24,104 bases of DNA. It comes from Lachnospiraceae bacterium UBA3772. Its GTDB lineage: Bacteria > Bacillota > Clostridia > Lachnospirales > Lachnospiraceae. Of the stretch, positions 1-8,466 are shown one piece after another (position 1 is the first letter of the stretch; each line of letters begins with the position of its first letter). The notes under the pieces were generated by a model that saw only the letters and a list, made by a program, of their open reading frames with translations, did no database searches and was not told the DNA's origin. The stretch covers positions 1-24,104 of the forward strand of contig DFFQ01000103.1 in assembly GCA_002371025.1 (NCBI GenBank), given 5' to 3'. The position numbers and the translations under genes were made by a program.

Positions 1-912
1 GAGACTATCCAGTATCTTGGAGCATCTGACTGTAAGTTAAATGAAGGTTCTATGAGAGCCGATGTTAACCTTTCTCTTAGAGAAGTTGGTTCTGATAAGT
101 TCGGAACAAGAACTGAGACAAAGAACCTTAACTCATTTAGAGCTATAAAGAGATGTATCGAAAATGAGATCGGCCGTCAGATGGATATCTTAAATGAAGG
201 TGGACAGGTAGTTCAGGAAACAAGAAGATGGGATGATAATAAGGAATATTCATATCCAATGCGTTCTAAAGAAGATGCACAGGATTACAGATATTTCCCA
301 GATCCAGATCTTGTACCTATCGTTGTAAGTGATGAGTGGATTGAAGAGATAAGATCTCGTCAGCCTGAATTTAGACCTGCTAAAAAGATAAGATATAAAG
401 AAGAATATGACCTTCCAGATTATGATATTGATCAGATCACAGCAGAAAAGAAGATGGCGGATATATTTGAAGAAGCAATCGCACTTGGAGCTGAACCAAA
501 GAAGGTTTCTAACTGGCTTATGGTTGAGACAATGCGTCTTATGAAAGAGACTCAGACAGATGCTGATAAGCTTTCATTTAGTGCAGCTAACTTAGCTAAG
601 CTTATTAAACTGGTTGATTCAAAAGAGATCAATGGTAAAGTAGCTAAGGAAGTATTTGAATTAGTATTTAAGGAAGATATTGATCCTGAAGTTTATGTAA
701 AAGAAAATAACCTTTCAACAAAGGCTGATGCTGGTGAGTTAGAGGCAGTTGTTACTAAGGCTATTGAAGCAAATCCAAAGGCAGTAGAAGATATAAGAGC
801 CGGTAAGGGTAAAGCTGTCGGTGCTATTGTTGGATTTGTAATGAAGGAAATGAAGGGTAAATGTGACCCTGGTGAGGTAAATAAACTTATTTCTTCAAAA
901 CTTGGATTATAG
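1..912 (+). CDS. gatB: Aspartyl/glutamyl-tRNA amidotransferase subunit B, 3' part
   Basis: The reading frame is open from base 1, so the gene enters from the left edge; about 303 C-terminal codons are present of a family usually near 475 residues. GatB is the kinase/transamidase subunit of GatCAB, which converts misacylated Glu-tRNA(Gln) and Asp-tRNA(Asn) into Gln- and Asn-tRNA in the cytoplasm. The start of the visible part (YLGASDCKLNEGSMRADVN) is the conserved GatB core; RRWDDNKEYSYPMRSKEDAQDYRYFPDPDL follows the family pattern in two blocks. The last 150 residues match the helical GatB/YqeY tRNA-binding domain, ending in the usual GKAVGAIVGFVMKEMKGK segment. The first in-frame ATG (52) is internal and not the real start. 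gatC and gatA probably lie upstream, outside the window. Identification is secure. Confidence 0.97.
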   Translation, partial: ETIQYLGASDCKLNEGSMRADVNLSLREVGSDKFGTRTETKNLNSFRAIKRCIENEIGRQMDILNEGGQVVQETRRWDDNKEYSYPMRSKEDAQDYRYFPDPDLVPIVVSDEWIEEIRSRQPEFRPAKKIRYKEEYDLPDYDIDQITAEKKMADIFEEAIALGAEPKKVSNWLMVETMRLMKETQTDADKLSFSAANLAKLIKLVDSKEINGKVAKEVFELVFKEDIDPEVYVKENNLSTKADAGELEAVVTKAIEANPKAVEDIRAGKGKAVGAIVGFVMKEMKGKCDPGEVNKLISSKLGL

Positions 913-914
913 GA

Positions 915-2276
915 ATGAATTATAAAATAAGAGATAAATATAAAAAGTTTATAACATTCTTGATCAGTTTAGTCATCCTTTTAGTTGAGTCCACCATGTT
1001 TGGATTTTTATGGATTAAGTTTTATGGAATAGATTATCCGGTTGCTACATTTAAGGAAGCGGATAATCTGATGATCCTTCTTTATGCTGCCATAATGTAT
1101 GCATTTACAAGTCTTTTCGGAGGCTATAAGTTCGGTCATCTTACCATAATGGATCTCATATATTCACAGGCACTTGGCATGATGGTAACAAACTTTATCA
1201 CCTATGGTGTTATGTGTCTTGCTTTAAGAGAGATAGTCTTTCCGGCTAAAATGATTGCTCTTTGCCTTTACGAAATGATATTTATAATACTTTATAATAT
1301 CTTCGTTTATATGATAGAGAGAAAACTGTATCCACCCAGAAAACTTCTGCTTATATATGGCGATAAGGGCCCTGGGGAAATGAAGAAGATGTTTGGTACA
1401 AGAAAAGATAAATTCGCCATAATAGGCGAAGTCTTTCATGAGGAGTCTCTTGATAAGATAAAAGAAATGATGGAAGGATCTGATGGAGTTATTCTTCATA
1501 GAGTAAATTCTGATAAGAGAGATGCAATCCTTAGAATCTGTTATTCAGAAGATATCAGAGCTTATATAGTACCTAACATTGGAGACATTGTGGTTTATTG
1601 CTGCGGAGACACACATCTTTTTGATACTCCGGTACTTATAACAAAGGAGCATGGACTTAATTATGTGGAGACTATAATTAAGAGGTTTTTTGATATTGTT
1701 ATGTCCCTTGTTATGATTGTGATCTTTTCACCACTTATGCTTATCATTGCTCTTGCAGTTAAGTTATACGATGGTGGACCTGTCATATATAAACAGGTAA
1801 GAGTCACAAAGAATGGAAAGAGATTCAATATTTATAAATTCCGTTCAATGATCGTGGATTCTGAAAAACAAGGCGCACGTCTTGCAGGTAAAAATGATTC
1901 AAGAATAACCCCTGTAGGTCAGGTAATAAGAAATCTGCATGTAGATGAACTGCCTCAGTTTGTAAATGTATTAAAGGGCGATATGTCTATGGTTGGACCA
2001 AGACCTGAAAGACCTGAGATTATTGATAAATATATAAAAGATATACCTGAGTTTAATTATAGGCTTAAGGTTAAGGCTGGTCTTACAGGATATTCACAGG
2101 TATATGGCAGATATAATACCACAGCCTATAACAAATTAAAAATGGACATTCTTTATATTGAGAATTTTTCTATATTGATGGACATTAAGATCTTACTTCT
2201 CACATTCAAGATCCTGTTCAAAAAGGAGAACTCAGAAGGTCTTCCGGATGGGCAGACCAGCGCCAAGACAAAATAG
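915..2276 (+). CDS. Polyprenyl-phosphate sugar-1-phosphate transferase (bacterial sugar transferase family)
   Basis: This 453-residue protein belongs to the WbaP/WcaJ-type family that moves a sugar-1-phosphate from a nucleotide sugar to undecaprenyl phosphate, the first step of exopolysaccharide or capsule synthesis at the membrane. Four N-terminal membrane helices (about 12-35, 52-68, 85-105, 112-134) precede a soluble domain and the catalytic domain from about 255, which shows KRFFDI (256-261), YKQVRV (292-297), KFRSM (308-312), DELPQ (344-348) and GDMSMVGPRPE (355-365), then VKAGLTGYSQVYGRY (386-400). It begins 2 nt after the gatB stop with AGGA almost touching the ATG, so translation is probably coupled to gatB. 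The sugar cannot be told from sequence. No glycosyltransferase cluster is adjacent, but the next gene is an LCP ligase, which also acts on lipid-linked glycans. Confidence 0.92.
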   Translation: MNYKIRDKYKKFITFLISLVILLVESTMFGFLWIKFYGIDYPVATFKEADNLMILLYAAIMYAFTSLFGGYKFGHLTIMDLIYSQALGMMVTNFITYGVMCLALREIVFPAKMIALCLYEMIFIILYNIFVYMIERKLYPPRKLLLIYGDKGPGEMKKMFGTRKDKFAIIGEVFHEESLDKIKEMMEGSDGVILHRVNSDKRDAILRICYSEDIRAYIVPNIGDIVVYCCGDTHLFDTPVLITKEHGLNYVETIIKRFFDIVMSLVMIVIFSPLMLIIALAVKLYDGGPVIYKQVRVTKNGKRFNIYKFRSMIVDSEKQGARLAGKNDSRITPVGQVIRNLHVDELPQFVNVLKGDMSMVGPRPERPEIIDKYIKDIPEFNYRLKVKAGLTGYSQVYGRYNTTAYNKLKMDILYIENFSILMDIKILLLTFKILFKKENSEGLPDGQTSAKTK

Positions 2277-2310
2277 AAAAGTTGCAATAATTGGCTAAAT
2301 GTAATAAGAT

Positions 2311-2350
2311 ATCCTAGGGTTTGTATTGCAAATCCTGGGATTATTTTTTT
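2311..2350 (+). terminator. Intrinsic terminator after the sugar transferase gene
   Basis: A 13-bp stem with two G-U pairs (2311-2323 with 2329-2341), a 5-nt loop and a run of seven T. It closes the gatB-sugar transferase unit. A weak promoter-like pair (TTGCAA at 2282, TAAGAT at 2305, 17-nt spacing) lies just upstream of it, so it might also sit in the leader of the LCP gene. Confidence 0.85.
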
Positions 2351-2374
2351 GACTAGATAAAAAGGAAAGAGAAT

Positions 2375-3514
2375 ATGGATAGAGTTAAAGAAGAGTATAC
2401 AGAGGGAAATAAGAAGAAAAAGAGCTCTAATGCAAAGTGGGGCATAGCATTTATAGTTGAACTCGTTATCATTACAATAATGAGTGTATTCATAGCAAAG
2501 AATTATATCCACAACCAGTATGGAAAATTAAAAGTAAAAGATATTGATAAAGAGAGTCTCGGTATCAATGATGGTGTAAAAATTGATGGATATACCAATA
2601 TTGCTTTATTCGGTCTTGATTCAAGAGATGGATCTCTTGATGAAGGAAACAGAAGTGACTCCATCATGATAGCTTCTATCAATAATGAAACAAAAGATGT
2701 AAAAATCGTATCAGTTTACCGTGATACATTTGTAGAACTTCAGAATGATGAAAAGTATTCCATAAAGGTAAATGCAGCTTATGCTTATGGTGGTCCTGAA
2801 ATGGCTGTAAAGACACTTAATGCCAATCTGGATCTTAATATCTCAGAATATATTTCTATTAACTGGGAAGGCCTTATTCGTGCCATTGACAGACTTGGTG
2901 GTGTAACAATCCACATCGAGGAAGATGAGATTGAATATACAAATGATTATATCAAGGATATTATGGAAAATACCGGTATTGCTTCAGATGGTGTATATGA
3001 GACTGGTGATCAGGTGTTAAATGGTGTTCAGGCCACAGCATACTGCCGTATAAGATATACAGGTCAGGGTGATATTACAAGAACAGAACGTCAGAGAGAA
3101 GTTATCACAGAGATGATAAAGAAGCTTAAGAAATCTGATATTTCAACAATAAATGATATCATCGATGAAGTATTTCCTTATGTAAGCACAAGTATTACAG
3201 AAAAAGAAATGTACAGCCTTGCAAAAAGCCTCCTTTCATATGAATTAAAGGATACAACAGGTTTCCCATACAGATATCAGTTCTATGATTCTGATGAATT
3301 AGGATCATGTATCGCAGCGGAGGATCTTACAGATAATACTGAGGCACTTCATAGATACCTTTTCGGAAATAATACTTTTACTCCATCAGAGAATTTAAAG
3401 AGGATAAATGAAACTCTTTCAGCTATCAATGGTGTATATAGCTCAGGAGAAAAAATCCTTCTTCCAGGAGAGGAAAGCGAAAGTAACTCAGAATCTGATG
3501 ATTCAGATGAATAA
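2375..3514 (+). CDS. LytR-CpsA-Psr (LCP) family glycan ligase
   Basis: A 379-residue type II membrane protein with a short basic cytoplasmic tail, one membrane helix (about 22-41) and an extracellular LCP domain. LCP enzymes transfer glycans such as teichoic acids or capsule from undecaprenyl pyrophosphate onto peptidoglycan. Visible family residues are the LDSR motif (D82, R84), RSD (R93, D95), SVYRDT (R116, D117), NAAYAYGG (133-140), DRLGGV (172-177), AYCRIRY (R225, R227) and the DITRTERQ block (233-240). The C-terminus is a low-complexity Ser/Glu/Asp tail. The ATG is preceded by AAGGAAAG at good distance. Its position next to a sugar-1-phosphate transferase suggests that the two act on the same or related surface polymers; this is inference. 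Confidence 0.93.
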   Translation: MDRVKEEYTEGNKKKKSSNAKWGIAFIVELVIITIMSVFIAKNYIHNQYGKLKVKDIDKESLGINDGVKIDGYTNIALFGLDSRDGSLDEGNRSDSIMIASINNETKDVKIVSVYRDTFVELQNDEKYSIKVNAAYAYGGPEMAVKTLNANLDLNISEYISINWEGLIRAIDRLGGVTIHIEEDEIEYTNDYIKDIMENTGIASDGVYETGDQVLNGVQATAYCRIRYTGQGDITRTERQREVITEMIKKLKKSDISTINDIIDEVFPYVSTSITEKEMYSLAKSLLSYELKDTTGFPYRYQFYDSDELGSCIAAEDLTDNTEALHRYLFGNNTFTPSENLKRINETLSAINGVYSSGEKILLPGEESESNSESDDSDE

Positions 3515-3565
3515 GATTATTAAGAATTTTAATATAATAAAAAAACTGTATTTTTAGGAGAAAAC

Positions 3566-4813
3566 ATGAAAAAAAATTGTCTTGTAGCCCAGTCAGGTGG
3601 ACCAACAGCTGCTATTAACGCTTCTCTTGCAGGCGTTATCAATGGGGTTATTGCCAGCGAAAAATATGACAGGATCTATGGAGCAATCCATGGTATCAGT
3701 GGAGTATTTGAGAAGAACTTTATGGATCTTACGGATCTTATAAATGAGCACGGACAGCAGATTGACCTTCTTTCAACAACACCTGCAATGTTCCTTGGTT
3801 CATGCCGTTTCAAGATGCCAACAATTGAAGAAGATAAAGCAGTTTACGAGATCTTATTCAGGACATTAGAAGAGATGAACATTGGAGCATTTTTCTATAT
3901 CGGTGGAAATGATTCAATGGATACAGTTGATAAATTGTCACGTTATGCCGCGGAATGTGGAAGTGATATCTTATTTGCCGGCGTTCCAAAGACTATTGAT
4001 AATGACCTTATAAATACTGATCATACACCAGGTTTTGGTTCAGCGGCTAAATATATTGCAACTACAATGCTTGAGATTGCTCATGATACATATATCTATG
4101 ATCTTTCATGCGTAACCATAGTTGAGATTATGGGAAGAAATGCAGGCTGGCTTACAGCAGCAGCAGCTCTTGCCAGAAATACATATAATCCAACTCCACA
4201 GCTTATATATCTTCCAGAAGTTCCATTCAGTAAGGAACAGTTCTTAGAAGATATCAAAGAGCAGCTTAAGGTATCAAAGAATATCGTTGTTGCTGTTTCT
4301 GAAGGAATCAGAGATAAGGATGGAGTTTATATAAGTGCACAGAATGCAACTCTTGATAAATTTGGTCATCCACAGCTTTCAGGAGTTGGTAAGACTCTTG
4401 AAAACTTTGTTAAAGCTGAACTTGGAATCAAAGTAAGATCAATTGAACTTAACATCATCCAGAGATGTGGCGGTCATCTTGCATCAAGAACCGACCTTGA
4501 TGAAGCTGTAAAACTTGGTGAGTTTGCTGTCAGATTTACAGAAGAAGGAAATACCGGATTTATGACAGCATTAAAGCGTAAATCTACAATCCCTTATATG
4601 TATGATATAGAGATGGCACCATTATCAGAGATCGCAAATCAGGAAAAGAAGGTACCACGTGAGTGGATAAATGAAGCTGGTAATAATGTTACTCAGGAAG
4701 TAATAGATTATATGAGACCTCTTATTCAGGGTGAAGTATCTATTTCATACCGTGATGGACTTCCAGTTTATATGCCTGTTCCACATCTCAATACAGGTGC
4801 AAAGGTCGAATAA
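3566..4813 (+). CDS. Pyrophosphate-type 6-phosphofructokinase
   Basis: A 415-residue cytoplasmic enzyme of the phosphofructokinase family, phosphorylating fructose 6-phosphate in glycolysis. The phosphoryl-donor site is the diagnostic part: GGNDS (113-117) has Asp116 where ATP enzymes have Gly, and PKTIDND (141-147) has Lys142 where ATP enzymes have Gly. Both are the known hallmarks of PPi-dependent enzymes (EC 2.7.1.90). Other family elements are GGPTAAIN (11-18) and MGRNAGW (189-195). The length also fits the longer clostridial PPi group rather than the roughly 320-residue ATP PfkA. AGGAG lies just upstream of the ATG. A TATAAT-like -10 is visible at 3533-3538 without a convincing -35, so it may be cotranscribed with the LCP gene (51-nt gap). 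Donor specificity is inferred from the two residues. Confidence 0.93.
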   Translation: MKKNCLVAQSGGPTAAINASLAGVINGVIASEKYDRIYGAIHGISGVFEKNFMDLTDLINEHGQQIDLLSTTPAMFLGSCRFKMPTIEEDKAVYEILFRTLEEMNIGAFFYIGGNDSMDTVDKLSRYAAECGSDILFAGVPKTIDNDLINTDHTPGFGSAAKYIATTMLEIAHDTYIYDLSCVTIVEIMGRNAGWLTAAAALARNTYNPTPQLIYLPEVPFSKEQFLEDIKEQLKVSKNIVVAVSEGIRDKDGVYISAQNATLDKFGHPQLSGVGKTLENFVKAELGIKVRSIELNIIQRCGGHLASRTDLDEAVKLGEFAVRFTEEGNTGFMTALKRKSTIPYMYDIEMAPLSEIANQEKKVPREWINEAGNNVTQEVIDYMRPLIQGEVSISYRDGLPVYMPVPHLNTGAKVE

Positions 4814-4852
4814 GACTATAATTTACAGAGTCGACCAATTTACATAAAATGC

Positions 4853-4880
4853 TTGAAAATAAAGCTACAGGTAGTATAAT
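4853..4880 (+). promoter_or_regulatory. Sigma-A type promoter of the structured RNA
   Basis: TTGAAA (4853-4858) and a perfect TATAAT (4875-4880) are separated by 16 nt. No reading frame follows; the predicted start near 4887 leads into the structured RNA. Confidence 0.8.
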
Positions 4881-4918
4881 AAAGCTATAAACATGAATAT
4901 TAACGGATCATTTGTAAT

Positions 4919-5092
4919 AAAGGTCTGGGGCGCGCGATAACTCCTGTATATTTTGAACCTACATCTTCTTAAACGGGAATCCAATTATTTGTTGATAGGA
5001 TGACATGCCTCCATCGAGTGGACTTCAGAGAATCACGTGAGGATACCCACCTGGCGGTTTGCTAGGACTCAAGAAGCGGGAGCCGGCACTTC
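4919..5092 (+). ncRNA. ssrS: Putative 6S RNA
   Basis: This stretch is GC-richer than its surroundings, has no gene, its own strong promoter and its own terminator. It folds as a long interrupted rod: a closing helix pairs 4919-4928 with 5083-5091 around a 2x2 internal loop, an inner helix pairs GGGAATCC (4976-4983) with GGATACCC (5041-5048), and small hairpins fill the apical part (for example TCCA-TCGAG-TGGA). The GAACCTACAT segment, the GGGAATCC strand and the ACCCACCT strand resemble Firmicutes 6S RNAs as I remember them, a class of about 180-200 nt that binds the sigma-A RNA polymerase and imitates an open promoter. The assignment rests on recall of motifs and hand folding; a covariance-model search would settle it. 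The transcript probably runs from about 4887 to 5146. Confidence 0.62.
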
Positions 5093-5118
5093 GGATTTAT
5101 TACGATTCGCTTTTTATG

Positions 5119-5146
5119 AAGAAGCAGCTCTTGCTGCTTCTTTTTT
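5119..5146 (+). terminator. Intrinsic terminator of the structured RNA
   Basis: A 9-bp stem (5119-5127 with 5134-5142) with a 6-nt loop and a run of T residues. The remaining bases to the next gene (5147-5238) show no convincing promoter; a TTGAAA at 5177 lacks a well-placed -10. Confidence 0.9.
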
Positions 5147-5238
5147 AGTTTGCATGATGTGTATGCACTCTAACGGTTGAAATGACAGGTGAAAGACTTA
5201 AAGTTTACTTCAATTAATATTTAAGGTTAAGGTATATT

Positions 5239-7482
5239 ATGAAAGATAAAATTATAAATTTTATAAAGAATAACAAAGCAAAGCTGGCGTTTCTTTTAGT
5301 CATTTTTCTGGTTGCCATATTACTTATTATAAAGGTTATTAATTATGGTGAAAATAGGAAAACTCCTGAAGAAATAAAGAGTGAAGAATCGGCTTATTCC
5401 TATAAGGATATAATGGAAGATATAAGTTATCTTGCATCGGATACAGATGCAAAAAATAAATTAAATGATCTTGTGGATCCTTTATATATCAGTAATAAGG
5501 TTGATTATCTCTATGTAAGACAGGTGGCAGATATCATAGGTACTGATAAGAAAGATTATTATGATGTCTTATATGTAAGCGGAGATTATGATCTTATCGA
5601 AAAAGATGTTTTTGATTATATCTATAACAGATTTGCGGATGATTCTCCTTATATTACCAAGGCTACAATATATCTTGATGATAATATTCCATATTCATTA
5701 AGAGAAGATTTAGATATATCTGCATATAAGAATAAGATCATTGATTGTTACATAAAAGATAATATGATCTTTAAGATCAAAGGCGAAAGTGAAAAGACTA
5801 TAACATATGAAAATGCTTTGATATTGGATTCTGATATTGAAGTAACATTTTATTGCGATGGAAGCTATATAACCATGAAGAATAAAGTGGAGGGATTAAA
5901 GGAAAAAGAGATTTATTCCCTTACAGTGTCAAATGAAGGAATCGTTAATTATAGAAGCTATGAAGGAATGATAAATGATAAAGTCATTTCCGCCAGTGCG
6001 TCATCCATTTATACTAAGAATAATGGATTTCTTGATATAGCCGAAGATTTTATAGCTTATGATATTAAAGATAAATATGCTTCTACAGAATCTGTGATAA
6101 GCAGCTTCTCTGGATATAAAGAAGTTAAGTTATATATAAGAGAAGGAAAAGTAATTGCTGCAGTGGCTGATGATGCCGAAAAGGAATATGAGAATATAAG
6201 AGTAATTATCAGTGACGAAAATTATTTAGGATATACTCATAAGAATGCAACAGTTAAAGGCAATGAAGAATTGTATATTACGGTAAATGATGAAGAAAAA
6301 GAAGTAGTACCTAAAGATGTAATATATGATATAAGAAAAAGTGAATATAAAAAGGGAGATATGATCAAGGTGGAAACAAAGAGTCCGGAAGGAAAGATAA
6401 GCCTTGATTCTCTTAAGAGAAATGATGAATCTCCATCTTATAGAGGAATACTTTATATCAAAGTAGTTGATGATGGATTTAATATCATAAATGAACTGGG
6501 GATGGAGGAATATCTTTACGGTGTTGTATCAAGTAAAGTTCAATCTTCTGATAACATAGAAGGTCTTAAGGCTATTGCTGTTGTAGCCAGAGGATATGCT
6601 TATTCCACCAAGAAAACCCAAAGTTATTCAAATTATGATGCAGATATAGATGATACAAGTTTAAATCAGAGTTATAATACCAGACCGGAAAATGAGGATG
6701 CCATCAGGGCGGTAAAAGAAACTACCGGTGTTATGGTCTATGTAGATAAGGAAGTGGTAATACCTTATTACTTCTCAACTTCAGCAGGAGTTACTCTTAA
6801 TAACTCTGATATCTGGAAACAGGGCGATCTTAAATATATAAAGTCGGGATTACAGTTAGGAACTCTGGATGAAAACGTTGATCTATCTGACGAAACACGT
6901 TTTAAAGATTTTATAGATAATTATTCAGATAAAGATTATCTTGAGAAAGAATTACCATTTTTTAGATGGAAGGCACATTTAACAGCTGAAGAAATGACAA
7001 AGGCTGTAAATGAAAGGATTAATTCCAAGTTTGATAGAAGTCTTGGAAACATACTTGTAAAAGAGGATGATGATTATAATGTAAGGTCTATAGATGATCT
7101 GGGAAATATAACTGATATTAAAGTTACAAAGAGATCTAAGACAGGTGCCATTCTTGAAATGGAGATAACTGGTGACAAAAATACTATAAAGGTGACAGGA
7201 AGCATAAATTTTGATAATCTAATTATAGATGATTCGACTGCCATTGAATTAAATGATGGTTCGATGTTAAATAAGTTGGGAAGTCTTCCAAGTTCAGTAT
7301 ATTATGTCGTAAAAACAGCTGATGGTTTTGATATAGTTGGGGGAGGATTTGGAAATGGAGTAGGACTCAGTCTTTATGGAGCAGCGGTCCTTGCTGACAG
7401 AGGTTATAGTTATAAAGATATTTTGAATTATTATTATTCAGGAATAATAGTAAAGAATAGCTATACTGGAGAAGAGATATAA
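5239..7482 (+). CDS. Membrane-anchored SpoIID/LytB-domain protein with altered catalytic residues
   Basis: A 747-residue protein with a basic N-terminus and one membrane helix (about 15-32), a long extracellular region of unknown fold (about 45-400), and a SpoIID-like C-terminal domain (about 405-735). SpoIID is a lytic transglycosylase that cuts denuded glycan strands. The match is clear in MEEYLYGVV (422-430), EGLKAIAVVARGYAY (441-455), PYYFSTSAG (509-517) and GNGVGLSLYGAAVLADRGYSY (in 705-725). However, the motif normally reading A-E-M-P reads S-K-V-Q (432-435), placing Lys433 where I expect the catalytic Glu, and the usual GWGHGVGMSQ reads GFGNGVGLSL, with Asn706 for His. It may be inactive or have changed activity. 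The length is roughly twice that of SpoIID. The ATG at 5239 follows AAGGTTAAGG; 8 nt separate the stop from the GTG of the next frame, so the two genes probably form an operon. Confidence 0.85.
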   Translation: MKDKIINFIKNNKAKLAFLLVIFLVAILLIIKVINYGENRKTPEEIKSEESAYSYKDIMEDISYLASDTDAKNKLNDLVDPLYISNKVDYLYVRQVADIIGTDKKDYYDVLYVSGDYDLIEKDVFDYIYNRFADDSPYITKATIYLDDNIPYSLREDLDISAYKNKIIDCYIKDNMIFKIKGESEKTITYENALILDSDIEVTFYCDGSYITMKNKVEGLKEKEIYSLTVSNEGIVNYRSYEGMINDKVISASASSIYTKNNGFLDIAEDFIAYDIKDKYASTESVISSFSGYKEVKLYIREGKVIAAVADDAEKEYENIRVIISDENYLGYTHKNATVKGNEELYITVNDEEKEVVPKDVIYDIRKSEYKKGDMIKVETKSPEGKISLDSLKRNDESPSYRGILYIKVVDDGFNIINELGMEEYLYGVVSSKVQSSDNIEGLKAIAVVARGYAYSTKKTQSYSNYDADIDDTSLNQSYNTRPENEDAIRAVKETTGVMVYVDKEVVIPYYFSTSAGVTLNNSDIWKQGDLKYIKSGLQLGTLDENVDLSDETRFKDFIDNYSDKDYLEKELPFFRWKAHLTAEEMTKAVNERINSKFDRSLGNILVKEDDDYNVRSIDDLGNITDIKVTKRSKTGAILEMEITGDKNTIKVTGSINFDNLIIDDSTAIELNDGSMLNKLGSLPSSVYYVVKTADGFDIVGGGFGNGVGLSLYGAAVLADRGYSYKDILNYYYSGIIVKNSYTGEEI

Positions 7483-7502
7483 AACTATAGGTGAGGGTGT
7501 CA

Positions 7503-8378
7503 ATGAAAAAATGGTTTAAAAAGATAGCTGAATTTATCAGAGGAACGTCTGATGAACATATGAGTGCGTTTGCAGGACAGACGGCATTCTTTATCTTTTT
7601 GTCGATTTTTCCCATTGCCAATATACTTCTTTCCCTTACAAAGGTGCTTCCTTATACGGAGGCACAGCTTATAGATATAATAAAGAGAGTTATTCCCTAT
7701 GATTTTGAAGTCTATATGATAGAGATCATAGATGATATTTATTCAAATAATTCAAACTCTCTTACAATAATCTCCATAATACTTGGTTTCTGGTCTGGGG
7801 CCAAAGGTATAATGGCTATAAGAAATGGACTGAATGAGGCCTATCGTTCAAGAGAACAAAGAAATTATTTTATCTCAAGAGGTATCAGTACCATATATAC
7901 CATAATCTTTGTGATATTCCTTGTTATTCTTATGGTATTTAACCTTTTTGGTACTCAGATATCTGAGTACATGATGCGTTTCTTCCCTGAATTTATAAAT
8001 GTAACAGGGCTTATTTATGGAGTGAGATATACAGGTTCATTTGTGATCCTTCTTATTCTTATGTGGCTTATGTACTGGTTTATCCCTAACAGAAAGCTGA
8101 AATTCAGAAATCAGTTCTGGGGAGCCATGTTTGCTTCTTTAAGCTGGGTAGCAGTTTCAAAGCTTTTTGCCATATATATTGATTATATCGTTTCAAAATC
8201 TTATATGTATGGATCCCTTACCACAGTGATAATGATACTTCTCTGGCTTTATTCTATTTCTAATATTATTTTTATGGGAGCACAGATAAATGAATTCCTG
8301 TATCAAAACATATTTAAGGAAAGGGAAGAGAAGAAGAAAAATAAGAAAAAGCAAAAAAAATCAACCCCAATACAATAA
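7503..8378 (+). CDS. YihY/BrkB-family membrane protein
   Basis: A 291-residue polytopic inner-membrane protein of the YihY/virulence factor BrkB family, once misnamed RNase BN. Family signs are the N-terminal SAFAGQTAFFIFLSIFPI, the FWSGAKGIMAIRNGLNEAY segment, the G-x-Y region after the fourth helix, and the final MYGSLTTVIMILLWLYSISNIIFMGAQINEFL. About six membrane helices are visible; the C-terminus is a Lys-rich cytoplasmic tail. The frame extends upstream to a GTG at 7491, but AGGTGAGG (7489-7496) is well spaced as the ribosome binding site for ATG 7503, so I chose that. The cellular role of this family is not established. It lies just downstream of the SpoIID-like gene, probably in the same transcript. 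Confidence 0.9.
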   Translation: MKKWFKKIAEFIRGTSDEHMSAFAGQTAFFIFLSIFPIANILLSLTKVLPYTEAQLIDIIKRVIPYDFEVYMIEIIDDIYSNNSNSLTIISIILGFWSGAKGIMAIRNGLNEAYRSREQRNYFISRGISTIYTIIFVIFLVILMVFNLFGTQISEYMMRFFPEFINVTGLIYGVRYTGSFVILLILMWLMYWFIPNRKLKFRNQFWGAMFASLSWVAVSKLFAIYIDYIVSKSYMYGSLTTVIMILLWLYSISNIIFMGAQINEFLYQNIFKEREEKKKNKKKQKKSTPIQ

Positions 8379-8451
8379 GGACGAGAAAGGACTCCCTCCA
8401 AAAGGCATGTTTGAGCCTGCTGGAGGGAGTCCTTTTCTTGACCATTGTATT
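8369..8451. terminator. Long imperfect palindrome acting as bidirectional terminator (element copy A)
   Basis: A perfect 15-bp inner stem (8386-8400 with 8421-8435) is topped by an inner AGGC/GCCT helix (8403-8406, 8415-8418), and outer 8-nt arms (8369-8376, 8444-8451) also pair. T-runs lie on both sides, fitting termination of the brkB-like gene (plus) and gltX (minus). The outer left arm overlaps the brkB-like stop codon. The apex is nearly the same as that of the element at 22789-22877. Confidence 0.85.
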
Positions 8452-8466
8452 TTGAGTTTTTTTATA

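Noticed and set aside
4804..4836. Inverted repeat GGTCGA/TCGACC around the phosphofructokinase stop codon
   Set aside because: The loop is long and no T-run follows, so it is not a convincing terminator; probably chance.
5151..5167. Inverted repeat TGCAT/ATGCA upstream of the SpoIID-like gene
   Set aside because: Arms of only 5 bp, not aligned with any recognisable promoter.
7491..7502. GTG start for the BrkB-like protein and the comparable GTG start (9924) for gltX
   Set aside because: In both cases the GTG is part of the ribosome binding site for an ATG 9-12 nt downstream.
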